From Deltaproteobacteria bacterium (lineage in GTDB: Bacteria > Desulfobacterota > Syntrophia > Syntrophales > JAFGHS01), in contig JAFGLN010000047.1 in assembly GCA_016928025.1 (NCBI GenBank), positions 1 through 32,334 on the forward strand: a stretch of 32,334 nucleotides of DNA, in the 5' to 3' direction. Positions 23,785 through 31,916 of the stretch are shown here, one piece after another. The notes below the pieces were generated by a model, which was not told the DNA's origin, ran no database searches, and saw only the letters and a program-made list of their open reading frames with translations. Numbering within the stretch: the stretch's first letter is position 1; each line of letters starts with the position of its first letter. The position numbers and the translations under genes were made by a program.

Positions 23785-25782
23785 TCAGCGGCCGGTTTCG
23801 AAAAACACCGTACACATCTTATAGTCCTTCAAAATGACGCCCGGCGATGGGTTCTGACTCACCGCCCATCCGCTTCCTTCAATCTTTATGTCTATCTCCA
23901 GCGCTTTTGATTTTTTCAGGGTTTCCCGAATCGACAGGCCTCTAAAATCGGGCATAACTGTGCTTTCAATCGAATTCGCTTCCATCACATTATCGGCGAC
24001 AAAAGGATTAACCGACACGAGTTGAATTTTCATCGGAGGAGTTGTTTTTTTCTCCTCGACAGGCATTCGGTAATTATTTTGAATATTGGTTTTGAAGCAT
24101 GTTAAGATCTGTTCCGCAATACTTTTAAACACCGGTGCGGCGGCGACACCTCCCCATCTGTCTTTTTCCGGTTCGTCCAACGTTACCAGCATGGCAATTT
24201 GTGGATCCTCGGCCGGGAAGAAACCCAGAAAAGATGTCATCAGTTTTTTGGATGAATAAATACCGAGATTGAAATCAAATTTCTGAGACGTTCCCGTCTT
24301 GCCGGCAACAGATATGTTGTCGATGCGGGCCATTTTACCCGTACCATCTTCTTCGCCGACAACATCGGTTAAAATAGCCGCCAGCCGTTTTGCCGTTTCG
24401 GCGGACACAACCCGGCGAACCGGTGTGGGCTTCACTAAACCGGCAACCCCGCCCTGTTTGTCGACAAAACCTTTGACAATATAGGGCTTCATCAAAATAC
24501 CCTGGTTGGCAATCGCTGATAACGCGGTAATCAACTGAACAGCCGTCACGGATATACCCTGGCCGAAAGCAATTGTGGACCCGTCGACCCTGGTCCATTT
24601 ATCCTGAGATCTAAGAAGCCCTAACGATTCACCGGGGAAATCGATCCCCGTTTTTTCGCCAAAACCGAACTGCCTGATATAATGGTAAAATTTTTCCTTC
24701 CCCAACGCTTCATAAATCTTCACAGAACCGATATTACTGGAATATTTGAGAATATCGTGAAAGGTCAAAACACCATATTCTTTGCGATTAGCGTCGCGGA
24801 TAATCTTGTCATCAACTTGATAGCTTCCTTTTTCGCAGTCAAAGTGGCTCGTTTCAGTGGCCACACCCTCTTCCAGAGCAGCAGCAGCCAGGAAAGGTTT
24901 GAAGGCCGAACCGGGTTCAAAGCAGTCAGTGATCGCTTTATTGCGAATTTTGCCGGCAGTATAACTGGCAAAATTGTTGGGATCAAAACCGGGTTGATCG
25001 GCCAGGGCCAATATTTCCCCGGTCTTGGGATCCATAACAATGGCGAACCCCCCCTTGGCACCTTTTTCTCTAATGGCCTCCAATAAATTTGACTCGACCA
25101 CATGCTGGATCCGGCTATCAATCGTCAAAACAAGATTATAATTCTCCTGATTTCCAACGAGCGAATAGTCCACCCGGGGACAAAGCTTTTTTCCTTTCGC
25201 ATCCCGGGCCCAAACTAATTTCTCCGGTTCCCCCCTCAAATAATCATCATATTTCAGCTCCAAACCTTCCAAGCCCACGGAATCCATACCGACAAAACCC
25301 AGAAGCCGACCCGCCAGATCGCCATTCGGATAGAATCGTTTCGGCTCCGGAACTAAAAATATACCGTCTATTTTAAGATTTCTTATTTTTTTGGCCTGAG
25401 CAGGTGAAATTCTTCTGGCCACCCAGCAAAAACATCTGTCCGTTGAAAGTTTTTTGATAAGAGCGCCTTGATCGATATCCAATATTCTTTTCAGTTTCTT
25501 AGCAATATCAGATGGACGGCGAATCTTTGTCGGGTCGGCATAGACGGAATCCGCCATCACGCTGATCGCCAGTTTTTCTCCGTTTCGATCAAAGATCATC
25601 CCTCTTTCCGACGGAACCGACAACGTTTGGATATGCTGTTTGTCCGCCAAGGTCTTCAATGTTTCTTGGGAGTAAACCTGAAGATGAAATGCCCTTGAAA
25701 CCAAGGCGACATAAAGCACCATAAAAAATACGATCAGTGTTAAAATTCTGAATTTTAACCATTTCGCCGATGTGCCGTTCAT
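23785..25782 (-). CDS. ftsI: septal transpeptidase FtsI (PBP3) with C-terminal PASTA domain
   Basis: FtsI is the class B penicillin-binding protein that crosslinks septal peptidoglycan. It has one N-terminal membrane segment (about 11-29) and a dimerisation domain (S-E-R-G-M-I-F-D-R-N-G near 58-68). The transpeptidase domain holds the active serine S292 in S-A-F-K, S-S-N at 348-350 and K-T-G at 495-497. After a linker (about 565-605), a single PASTA domain (about 606-663, M-P-D-F-R-G-L-S opening) ends the protein. At 665 residues it is longer than E. coli FtsI because of this tail. Such tails are known in several non-gammaproteobacterial groups. It lies 18 nt after ftsL. Confidence 0.95.
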   Translation of the reverse strand: MNGTSAKWLKFRILTLIVFFMVLYVALVSRAFHLQVYSQETLKTLADKQHIQTLSVPSERGMIFDRNGEKLAISVMADSVYADPTKIRRPSDIAKKLKRILDIDQGALIKKLSTDRCFCWVARRISPAQAKKIRNLKIDGIFLVPEPKRFYPNGDLAGRLLGFVGMDSVGLEGLELKYDDYLRGEPEKLVWARDAKGKKLCPRVDYSLVGNQENYNLVLTIDSRIQHVVESNLLEAIREKGAKGGFAIVMDPKTGEILALADQPGFDPNNFASYTAGKIRNKAITDCFEPGSAFKPFLAAAALEEGVATETSHFDCEKGSYQVDDKIIRDANRKEYGVLTFHDILKYSSNIGSVKIYEALGKEKFYHYIRQFGFGEKTGIDFPGESLGLLRSQDKWTRVDGSTIAFGQGISVTAVQLITALSAIANQGILMKPYIVKGFVDKQGGVAGLVKPTPVRRVVSAETAKRLAAILTDVVGEEDGTGKMARIDNISVAGKTGTSQKFDFNLGIYSSKKLMTSFLGFFPAEDPQIAMLVTLDEPEKDRWGGVAAAPVFKSIAEQILTCFKTNIQNNYRMPVEEKKTTPPMKIQLVSVNPFVADNVMEANSIESTVMPDFRGLSIRETLKKSKALEIDIKIEGSGWAVSQNPSPGVILKDYKMCTVFFETGR

Positions 25783-25800
25783 CTCATACCGCCCGCTGTA

Positions 25801-26118
25801 TCAATATTTAATAATGACGACCTGATCCCTCTCAGGATACGTCATATGCAGCTTATCCCGGGCAATCGCTTCGATGCGCTGAGGGGATTTCAGAGTTGCA
25901 TACTCAACTTTCAGTTTTTTTTGTTCCTCCAACAGCTTTTCCTGAATACTGATTTCTTCGGCAACCCTATATTCCAGTTGCGTCATGTGAATACGAGACC
26001 AAACATAAAGAAGCGCCACCGCCATTAATGTCAGAGAGATGATAATCAAGGTTGAATATCTGATACCGGTGATTTGAACAGCCTTGACATCCGGTACGGC
26101 AACCGCTGTTTTCGACAT
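25801..26118 (-). CDS. ftsL: cell division protein FtsL
   Basis: FtsL is a small bitopic protein that joins FtsQ and FtsB in the periplasm and helps activate FtsW-FtsI. The 105-residue product has a short cytoplasmic tail, one membrane segment (about 20-40) and then a heptad-like coiled coil (about 44-80, rich in E, K and L). P-Q-R-I-E-A-I-A-R-D-K-L near 79-90 is the typical end motif. Sequence similarity in this family is weak; the size, layout and place between rsmH and ftsI make the call. It starts 3 nt after rsmH. Confidence 0.88.
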   Translation of the reverse strand: MSKTAVAVPDVKAVQITGIRYSTLIIISLTLMAVALLYVWSRIHMTQLEYRVAEEISIQEKLLEEQKKLKVEYATLKSPQRIEAIARDKLHMTYPERDQVVIIKY

Positions 26119-26121
26119 AAC

Positions 26122-27057
26122 TTAAATCCTTTCCGCCGTTCGTAGTTTGGCACTCCGCGCCCGAAAATTGGATTCGATCTCCCATTCACCGGCCGTGACC
26201 GGTTTTTTACCGATGAGTTTCAATTTGGGTTTCCGGTTACAAGTACAAAAAGGCAATTCCGGCGGGCAAATACACCCTTTTTCCCAAGAGCGAAACAGAT
26301 CTTTAACCATACGGTCTTCAAGGGAATGAAAGGATATGATGGAAAACCTGCCGCCAGGTTTAAGCACATCGATGCCGGCATTAATCGCTTTATGGAGATT
26401 AAAAAGTTCGTCGTTTACGGCAATTCTGATGGCCTGAAATGTTTTGGTCGCCGGATGAATTTTTTTTCGTCTGACCGCAGGGGGCGACAATTTGAAGACA
26501 ATAGATGCCAATTCCGCCGTCGTTCTGATGGGGGTTTTTTTTCTTTTCTCTGATATGGCCCTCACTATTCTTCCTGCCATCATCTCCTCACCGTATTCTC
26601 TGATGATTTTTTCCAAATCTTTCGATGGCAACTTATTGATCAGATCACCAGCATTTAAGCCACGGCTTTTATCCATGCGCATATCCAAAGGCGCATCTCG
26701 GGAAAAGCTGAAACCTCGGGCAACCGTGTCCAGTTGATGGGACGAAACGCCCAAATCCAGGAGAATGCCGTCAACTTGTTTGATACCGAGGTCATCTAAA
26801 ATTTTGTCGATGTCGGCAAAATTACCTTTTCGCAGGATTTTTCTGCGTCCAAACGGTTTAAGATTCATCTCCGATTCCGCCAGGGCGTCGTCATCAAGAT
26901 CAATGCCGATCAGCAAACCATCCGGAGCACATTTCTGAAGGATTTCATAAGAATGGCCACCCCCACCCACGGTCCCGTCAACATAGATGCCGCCGGGGTT
27001 ACAATTCAGCGACGCTATTGCTTCTTCCCGCATGACCGGCGTGTGGAAGGCAGACAT
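26122..27057 (-). CDS. rsmH: 16S rRNA (cytosine-1402-N4)-methyltransferase RsmH
   Basis: RsmH (MraW) methylates N4 of C1402 in the decoding centre of 16S rRNA. The 311-residue protein has the SAM motif Y-V-D-G-T-V-G-G-G-G-H-S near 25-36 and D-L-D-D-D-A near 54-59. It also has D-G-I-L-L-D-L-G-V-S-S-H-Q-L-D (near 95-109), the mostly helical inserted domain, and S-F-H-S-L-E-D-R-M-V-K near the end. Length is normal. It follows mraZ by 12 nt, the standard order. Confidence 0.96.
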   Translation of the reverse strand: MSAFHTPVMREEAIASLNCNPGGIYVDGTVGGGGHSYEILQKCAPDGLLIGIDLDDDALAESEMNLKPFGRRKILRKGNFADIDKILDDLGIKQVDGILLDLGVSSHQLDTVARGFSFSRDAPLDMRMDKSRGLNAGDLINKLPSKDLEKIIREYGEEMMAGRIVRAISEKRKKTPIRTTAELASIVFKLSPPAVRRKKIHPATKTFQAIRIAVNDELFNLHKAINAGIDVLKPGGRFSIISFHSLEDRMVKDLFRSWEKGCICPPELPFCTCNRKPKLKLIGKKPVTAGEWEIESNFRARSAKLRTAERI

Positions 27058-27069
27058 GTCTTATCTCCG

Positions 27070-27513
27070 CTAAAGTCCCAAATCGGCCATTAAATCCCCG
27101 ATTTCAGGATCTTCGCCTGACGTTTCCACATCTTTAACAAAACGTTCCTTGGACCATATCTCTATGTTCTTGATCATTCCTGCCAGAACGATTTCTTTTT
27201 CAAGTTTAGCGTATTCACGGAGATTTGGCGGAATGAGCACTCTGCCCTGAGAGTCAATTGTGCAGTCGTGAGCCGGGGAAAAGAAATAACGCTGAAACTG
27301 TCTGACTTTCTTTTTTATAATAGACCAATGTGAAACCTTCTCTTCGATGATGCGCCATTCATCGTAAGGGAAAACCATTAGATAGCCGTCCCAGGTCGTA
27401 ATCACCAGCCGGTTGTCATACTTCTCACTGAAAACTTCGCGCAGCTTCGCCGGAAAAATAATTCTTCCCTTTTCGTCGATAGTATGATTATATTGGCCAC
27501 GAAAAACAGACAC
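27070..27513 (-). CDS. mraZ: transcriptional regulator MraZ
   Basis: MraZ is the ring-forming DNA-binding protein that represses its own division cluster in studied bacteria. The 147-residue protein has two SpoVT-AbrB repeats, with [14 protein letters not shown] at 13-26 and [14 protein letters not shown] at 87-100. The start codon is GTG (27511-27513), with GGAGGG about 10 nt upstream that also forms part of the third operator repeat. It is the first gene of the minus-strand dcw unit. Confidence 0.95.
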   Translation of the reverse strand: MSVFRGQYNHTIDEKGRIIFPAKLREVFSEKYDNRLVITTWDGYLMVFPYDEWRIIEEKVSHWSIIKKKVRQFQRYFFSPAHDCTIDSQGRVLIPPNLREYAKLEKEIVLAGMIKNIEIWSKERFVKDVETSGEDPEIGDLMADLGL

Positions 27514-27524
27514 TTAAGATTTCC

Positions 27525-27550
27525 CTCCACAATCCTCCACTTTGCTCCAC
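27525..27550 (-). promoter_or_regulatory. three-repeat MraZ-box operator
   Basis: On the minus strand GTGGAG occurs three times with an exact 10-bp period (27545-27550, 27535-27540, 27525-27530). Known MraZ operators are short G-rich repeats (TGGGN in E. coli) at the same spacing. They start at about +1 of the predicted transcript, so bound MraZ would block initiation. The last repeat overlaps the mraZ ribosome-binding site. Confidence 0.75.
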
Positions 27551-27557
27551 TGGTTGA

Positions 27558-27586
27558 ACTATAGAGAGCGACATGGCGTTTGTCAA
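27558..27586 (-). promoter_or_regulatory. strong sigma70 promoter of the dcw cluster
   Basis: Minus strand: TTGACA (27581-27586), a 17-bp spacer, TATAGT (27558-27563). The -35 is perfect, the -10 has one mismatch and the spacing is ideal. Start of transcription is expected near 27551, right before the MraZ-box repeats. It begins 28 nt after the mltG stop. Confidence 0.8.
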
Positions 27587-27613
27587 GGAAAAAATGCTTT
27601 TTTTATCTGGTAG

Positions 27614-28621
27614 TTAATATTTTAAGGCGGCTGTGTTGTGTTCGGAAAGTGTGGAAGAAAAATGATGGGTCCCGTTATTTTTGGATACAAAATATAAATA
27701 ATCCACCGGGGCAGGATTAATGGCGGCTTTAAATGAAGAAATCCCGGGATTGGCAATCGGTCCGGGAGGCAGACCGTTGATGACGTATGTATTATAGGGA
27801 GACTTTCTTTTCAGATGCTTCCTCCTTATCCGACCGGAAAAATTTTCCAGATCATAAATGGCTGTCGGATCACTTTGCAGCCTCATTCCTTTCTTCAACC
27901 GGTTATGAAAAACAGCAGAAATTAAATTTTTTTCCTGTCGATATCCCGTCTCCTTACCGATGAGTGACGCCATCGTGATGAATTCGATCTCGTTAAGGCC
28001 AAGCTTTTCAGCTTTTGTAAACATCTCCGGTGTTACCTTTTTTCGAAACTGATTGACCATGGCCCTGATAATCTGTTGAGGTGTCATGGTATGGTTCAGC
28101 CGGTAAGTATCGGGGTAAAGGTAGCCCTCGGCTGTAGGGGCGTCAATACCCAGCGAGTCAAGAAATATCCTGTCCGATGTTAATTCCAGGAATGTTTCTT
28201 GATCGACAAAATTATTCTCAGGAGAAGAAAGGAGCAAGGCAATATCTTGTAGCGTTTTATCTTCCGGGATCTTCACCCAGTATTGTTTGATTTCACCCTT
28301 TAGCAGTCTGTCAATAATGTTCGCTGGTGTCATGGTACCGGCAAATTCATATTCGCCGACTTTAATTCGCTTTGTGGCGTTTTTTAATACCGCAAGCAGA
28401 TAAAAGAATTGCTTATTTTTTATCAATCCTACCTGATCAAGGATTTTTATCGTTTGATCAAAACTTGCGCCCTGGGGAATTTCAATCACGGTGGATTTAA
28501 GGTTCTTGTCAATGGGTGTTGTGGCGTACGACAAAAATATTGCGAAACAGCAAAGAAAAACCAAGACAACGCCAATTACAATTCTTATTTTATTTTCCTC
28601 TGAACAGATAAAAAAATTCAT
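27614..28621 (-). CDS. mltG: endolytic murein transglycosylase MltG
   Basis: MltG is an inner-membrane enzyme that cuts nascent glycan strands and sets their length. The protein (335 residues from ATG 28621) has one N-terminal membrane segment (about 12-32), a LysM-like subdomain and the YceG fold. The catalytic glutamate lies in S-L-I-G-K-E-T (residue 224), equivalent to E. coli E218. R-L-Q-S-D-P-T and Y-N-T-Y-V-I-N-G-L-P-P-G-P-I follow. The usual Glu two positions before the catalytic one is Gly here. ATG 28621 follows GGAAG by 6 nt and is preferred over TTG 28627. It lies 35 nt after ruvX. Confidence 0.92.
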   Translation of the reverse strand: MNFFICSEENKIRIVIGVVLVFLCCFAIFLSYATTPIDKNLKSTVIEIPQGASFDQTIKILDQVGLIKNKQFFYLLAVLKNATKRIKVGEYEFAGTMTPANIIDRLLKGEIKQYWVKIPEDKTLQDIALLLSSPENNFVDQETFLELTSDRIFLDSLGIDAPTAEGYLYPDTYRLNHTMTPQQIIRAMVNQFRKKVTPEMFTKAEKLGLNEIEFITMASLIGKETGYRQEKNLISAVFHNRLKKGMRLQSDPTAIYDLENFSGRIRRKHLKRKSPYNTYVINGLPPGPIANPGISSFKAAINPAPVDYLYFVSKNNGTHHFSSTLSEHNTAALKY

Positions 28622-28656
28622 AGTCAACTTCCGCGTATCATCGACAATCTTTTCTT

Positions 28657-29070
28657 CTACCGATTATTTCGGTCAAGATAATTCTGCAGTATCAATGTTG
28701 CGGCCAGTTTATCGATAATTTTTTTTCTTTTTTCCCGACGTATATTGGCGGAAAGAAGGATTTCTTCGGCCGTTTTTGTTGTCAATGTTTCATCCCATCT
28801 GACCACGGGTATATTAAAATGCGTTTCCAGTCTATCTATAAAGCGGTTTACTTTTTCGCAGGCAATACCTTCCGTGCCGTCCAGTCTAATGGGGTAACCG
28901 ACAACGATCTTTTCAACACCGTAGTTGTTAACCAACTCCCCGATTTGTCCCAGATCGTGCATCCGGTTTTTTCTGAGAATGGTCGTTAAGCCCTGGGCCG
29001 TAAAGCCCAGCTCATCGGAGACGGCTATACCGATCCGTTTAGTTCCATAATCGATTCCCAAAATCCTCAT
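28657..29070 (-). CDS. ruvX: Holliday junction resolvase-like protein RuvX/YqgF
   Basis: This is the RNase H-fold YqgF family, linked to pre-16S rRNA 5'-end processing in E. coli and to Holliday junction cleavage in others. From ATG 29070 (AAAGGA 6 nt before it) the product is 137 residues, the family's usual size. It opens I-L-G-I-D-Y-G-T-K-R-I-G-I-A-V-S-D with the first catalytic Asp. V-V-G-Y-P near 57-61, W-D-E-T-L-T-T near 93-99 and a late K-I-I-D-K-L-A-A motif carry the rest of the acidic site. A further upstream in-frame ATG (29115) would add 15 unrelated residues. It is co-directional with mltG. Confidence 0.92.
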   Translation of the reverse strand: MRILGIDYGTKRIGIAVSDELGFTAQGLTTILRKNRMHDLGQIGELVNNYGVEKIVVGYPIRLDGTEGIACEKVNRFIDRLETHFNIPVVRWDETLTTKTAEEILLSANIRREKRKKIIDKLAATLILQNYLDRNNR

Positions 29071-29116
29071 CGTTTTTCCTTTATCAAAAGCCAAGCTTTT
29101 TATCAAATTCGGCATG

Positions 29117-29145
29117 ATTATATCAATATTATTCTCGTAAAATAA
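29117..29145 (-). promoter_or_regulatory. candidate promoter for ruvX-mltG
   Basis: Minus strand: TATAAT (29117-29122) is a perfect -10. The hexamer 17 bp upstream, TTATTT (29140-29145), is a poor -35. Expected start near 29110 gives a 40-nt leader before ATG 29070. The same AT-rich gap must also hold the selB promoter, for which no clear match is seen. Confidence 0.4.
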
Positions 29146-29187
29146 ACTTTAATATTTTTGATGTTGTGAAAACCAGGGGAGTTTGTT

Positions 29188-29202
29188 ATGGGATTGCCAT
29201 GA
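29188..29202 (+). other. four-codon mini-ORF overlapping the selB start
   Basis: ATG GGA TTG CCA TGA (29188-29202) has an ideal GGGGAG site (29176-29181) 6 nt upstream. Its TGA overlaps the selB ATG (29199) as ATGA. selB itself has no good ribosome-binding site, so restart after this mini-ORF is plausible. Confidence 0.35.
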
Positions 29203-31109
29203 GACACATTGTTTTGGGAACGGCGGGACATGTCGATCATGGCAAAACAGCCCTGATCAAGGCCCTCACCGGCATCGATACGGACAGGCTGAAAGAGGAA
29301 AAGGAGCGAGGCATCACGATCGAACTCGGTTTCGCCTCACTGCATCTTTCCAACGGCCCCACCATCGGTATTGTCGATGTGCCCGGCCACGAAAAATTCG
29401 TTAAAAATATGGTGTCGGGAGCCACGGGCATTGATCTCGTCATGATGGTTATCGCCGCAGATGAAGGTGTCATGCCGCAAACACGCGAGCATCTACAGAT
29501 ATGTACTCTCTTAGGAATCAGGAAAGGGCTGGTCGCTCTCACAAAGATCGATATGGTCGATGACGACTGGCTTGATCTGGTTCAAGATGACTTACAAACC
29601 TTTTTGAAGGGAACATTCCTGGAGGCATCACCGATTATCCCCGTATCGGCCATGACCGGCGCCGGCCTGCAGGAGCTTTTGGGTGCCATAAGTCGAGCCG
29701 CCTCCGAAATTGAGGAAAAAGTCGACACAGGTCTTTTCCGGATGCCGGTGGACAGGGTTTTTAGCATGAGAGGCTTCGGAACCGTCACGACCGGTACGGT
29801 GACTTCAGGACAAATTAATGTCGGGGAGGCCGTGGAAATTCTGCCACGCAGAGAAGCATCCAGAATCAGAGGCATTCAGATTCATAACCAGTCTTCAAAT
29901 ACAGCAGACGCGGGTCAAAGAACAGCCATCAATCTTCAGGGAACTGAAAAAAGGGAAATTGAAAGAGGCGATGTTCTGACAAGACCGGGCACCTTTGAAC
30001 CATCCGTACGTCTGGACGTCTATTTTGAATACCTGCCTTCCGTGGGGAAAAAAATCAAAAACAGGACCATCGTCAGATTTCATACGGGTACCAGCGAAAT
30101 GATGGCCAGGCTCGTTTTGCTGGACCGGGAGGAGCTAAAACCGGGCCAAAAGGCTTACGCTCAAATCAATCTTGAATCACCCGTCGTGACCGCAGCAAAG
30201 GATCGATTTGTTGTCAGGCGGTATTCCCCCATCACCACCATTGGCGGAGGCATCATCATCGATCCTCTCGCCCGAAAGCACAAGCGTCATCCCGCCCCCG
30301 TTATGCAGGATTTATCCATCCTGCACAAAGGCACAGACCCGGACAGAACATTGGCCATCGTTGAAAGATCAGGTTTTAATGGAATTGCAACGGCCCAACT
30401 GATTATCAGAACAGGTATTAACGGCGACACCCTCAAAGAAATATTGGCTGATTTAAGCCGTCAGGACAAAATCGCCACCCTTGAAGGTGAAGATTCAAGG
30501 ATCGTCTCCAAAGGGCACTATCGAAATCTTCAGGAAACAATTCTTTCGGAAACCAAGGCATTCCACAAAAAATACCCTTTGAAAGAAGGTCTTCATAGAG
30601 AAGAACTGAGAAATATAATCGGGCATTATATCAATGCCAGGTTGTTTAATACAGTCATCAGGGACCTGGAAAAAAAATCCGAGCTCGTGGCGGAAAAAGA
30701 GAATATTCGCCTGCCCGATCATCGCGTCGACTTGTCGGGAGAGCTTGAAGAACTGCGCACAGCGATCGTTGATTTTTATCTACAGGCGGGACTCGCGGCG
30801 CCGACCATGAAGGAGGTTACGGAGAAATTCTCACATCAGAAAAAGCAGTTAAATAAATTATTAACCGTCATGACCCAGGATGGATCGCTTGTCAAAATCA
30901 ACGAAGATATTTATATGCATAAGGACATTCTTTTAAATCTGAGGCGGTCCTATAAGGATTTCCTGATAAAAGAGGGTAAGGCAACACCGGCGATATTTAG
31001 AGAACTGACCGGCTTGTCCCGTAAATTCATTATTCCGCTGATGGAATATTTCGATAGGGATAAGCTGACCATTCGGACGGGTGATCAAAGGATTCTCAGA
31101 GAAAAATAA
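29199..31109 (+). CDS. selB: selenocysteine-specific elongation factor SelB
   Basis: SelB is the EF-Tu-like GTPase that brings Sec-tRNA to UGA codons marked by a SECIS hairpin. The 636-residue protein has G1 [11 protein letters not shown] (7-17), the R-G-I-T-I-E-L-G-F region near 37-45, G3 D-V-P-G-H (60-64) and G4 T-K-I-D (115-118). Beta-barrel domains II and III follow. A long C-terminal part from about 370 should hold the winged-helix repeats that bind SECIS RNA. ATG 29199 gives the usual [11 protein letters not shown] opening; GTG 29166 would add 11 residues. It lies 18 nt before fdhD, which fits selenocysteine-containing formate dehydrogenase. No selA, selD or Sec-tRNA gene is in the window. 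Confidence 0.95.
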   Translation: MRHIVLGTAGHVDHGKTALIKALTGIDTDRLKEEKERGITIELGFASLHLSNGPTIGIVDVPGHEKFVKNMVSGATGIDLVMMVIAADEGVMPQTREHLQICTLLGIRKGLVALTKIDMVDDDWLDLVQDDLQTFLKGTFLEASPIIPVSAMTGAGLQELLGAISRAASEIEEKVDTGLFRMPVDRVFSMRGFGTVTTGTVTSGQINVGEAVEILPRREASRIRGIQIHNQSSNTADAGQRTAINLQGTEKREIERGDVLTRPGTFEPSVRLDVYFEYLPSVGKKIKNRTIVRFHTGTSEMMARLVLLDREELKPGQKAYAQINLESPVVTAAKDRFVVRRYSPITTIGGGIIIDPLARKHKRHPAPVMQDLSILHKGTDPDRTLAIVERSGFNGIATAQLIIRTGINGDTLKEILADLSRQDKIATLEGEDSRIVSKGHYRNLQETILSETKAFHKKYPLKEGLHREELRNIIGHYINARLFNTVIRDLEKKSELVAEKENIRLPDHRVDLSGELEELRTAIVDFYLQAGLAAPTMKEVTEKFSHQKKQLNKLLTVMTQDGSLVKINEDIYMHKDILLNLRRSYKDFLIKEGKATPAIFRELTGLSRKFIIPLMEYFDRDKLTIRTGDQRILREK

Positions 31110-31127
31110 TAAAAGGCAGTACCTTGG

Positions 31128-31916
31128 ATGACTCATAAAGATGTAAACAAATTCATTATCCACATCTATGACGGGAAGAGACTGATCCCCAAAAGCGTCT
31201 CCATAATAACGGAAGAGACTATTGAAATTCGCCTCAATCATAAAAAAATCATCACGAGCGCCTGTGCGGGTATTCATCTTGATGAACTGGCTGTGGGATT
31301 TTTACGGTCCGAAGGCATTATCCACTCATCAAAAGAGATCAAAGAAGTTTCGATTCATGAAAAGCAAAAAGCTGTCAATGTGTGCACGGCGGAGGCGATC
31401 GATTTTTCCGTAACTGTTTACCCTCAGAGGGAAAAGGTTACATCAAGCGGCGCCCGCATCAGGATGTCGGACGAGGCCATCCTGGCAAAGAAATCTCTGG
31501 TGAACAATCCTCTTCGTCTATCATCCGCAAAAGCCTTGTCGCTTATGGATGACATGCTGGCAGCGGCGGTTCTCCATGAACAAACGCATGGGACCCATTG
31601 CTCCGCCCTTGCCACAGCGAATGACCTTATAATTTTCAGGGAAGACATCGGTCGACACAACACGATCGATATGCTGGGTGGTTATGCCCTTCTTTCAGAT
31701 CTCGATCTATCCGATAAAATTCTTTTGACCACGGGTCGCATTTCTTCGGAAATTGTGGGAAAGGTATGGACAATGGGCATACCGGTTATTATTTCACACT
31801 CGGCACCCACCTCAAGAGCATTGTGCTGGTCGGAGGAAGCAGGGATAACGCTTGTCGGCTATACCAGGGGCGGCAAAATGAATATCTATACGCATGGCAA
31901 ACGGGTGAATATATGA
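31128..31916 (+). CDS. fdhD: formate dehydrogenase accessory sulfurtransferase FdhD
   Basis: FdhD passes sulfur from the cysteine desulfurase IscS to the molybdenum or tungsten cofactor of formate dehydrogenase. The 262-residue protein has the family core: L-A-V-G-F-L near 54-59, E-D-I-G-R-H-N near 172-178, T-T-G-R-I-S near 201, and S-A-P-T-S-R-A near 225. The site of the E. coli Cys-x-x-Cys, after the T-S-S motif, reads T-S-S-G-A-R-I-R-M (105-113), so both cysteines are missing. C158 in T-H-G-T-H-C is a lone nearby cysteine. It lies 18 nt after selB and overlaps the next gene by 4 bp, indicating one operon. Confidence 0.9.
   Translation: MTHKDVNKFIIHIYDGKRLIPKSVSIITEETIEIRLNHKKIITSACAGIHLDELAVGFLRSEGIIHSSKEIKEVSIHEKQKAVNVCTAEAIDFSVTVYPQREKVTSSGARIRMSDEAILAKKSLVNNPLRLSSAKALSLMDDMLAAAVLHEQTHGTHCSALATANDLIIFREDIGRHNTIDMLGGYALLSDLDLSDKILLTTGRISSEIVGKVWTMGIPVIISHSAPTSRALCWSEEAGITLVGYTRGGKMNIYTHGKRVNI

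Noticed and set aside
27940-27965. MltG with a lost catalytic glutamate (S-L-I-G-K-E-T)
   Set aside because: Counting against the E. coli sequence as I remember it places E218 at the second glutamate of E-K-E-T, which is kept here; only the non-catalytic first one is Gly.
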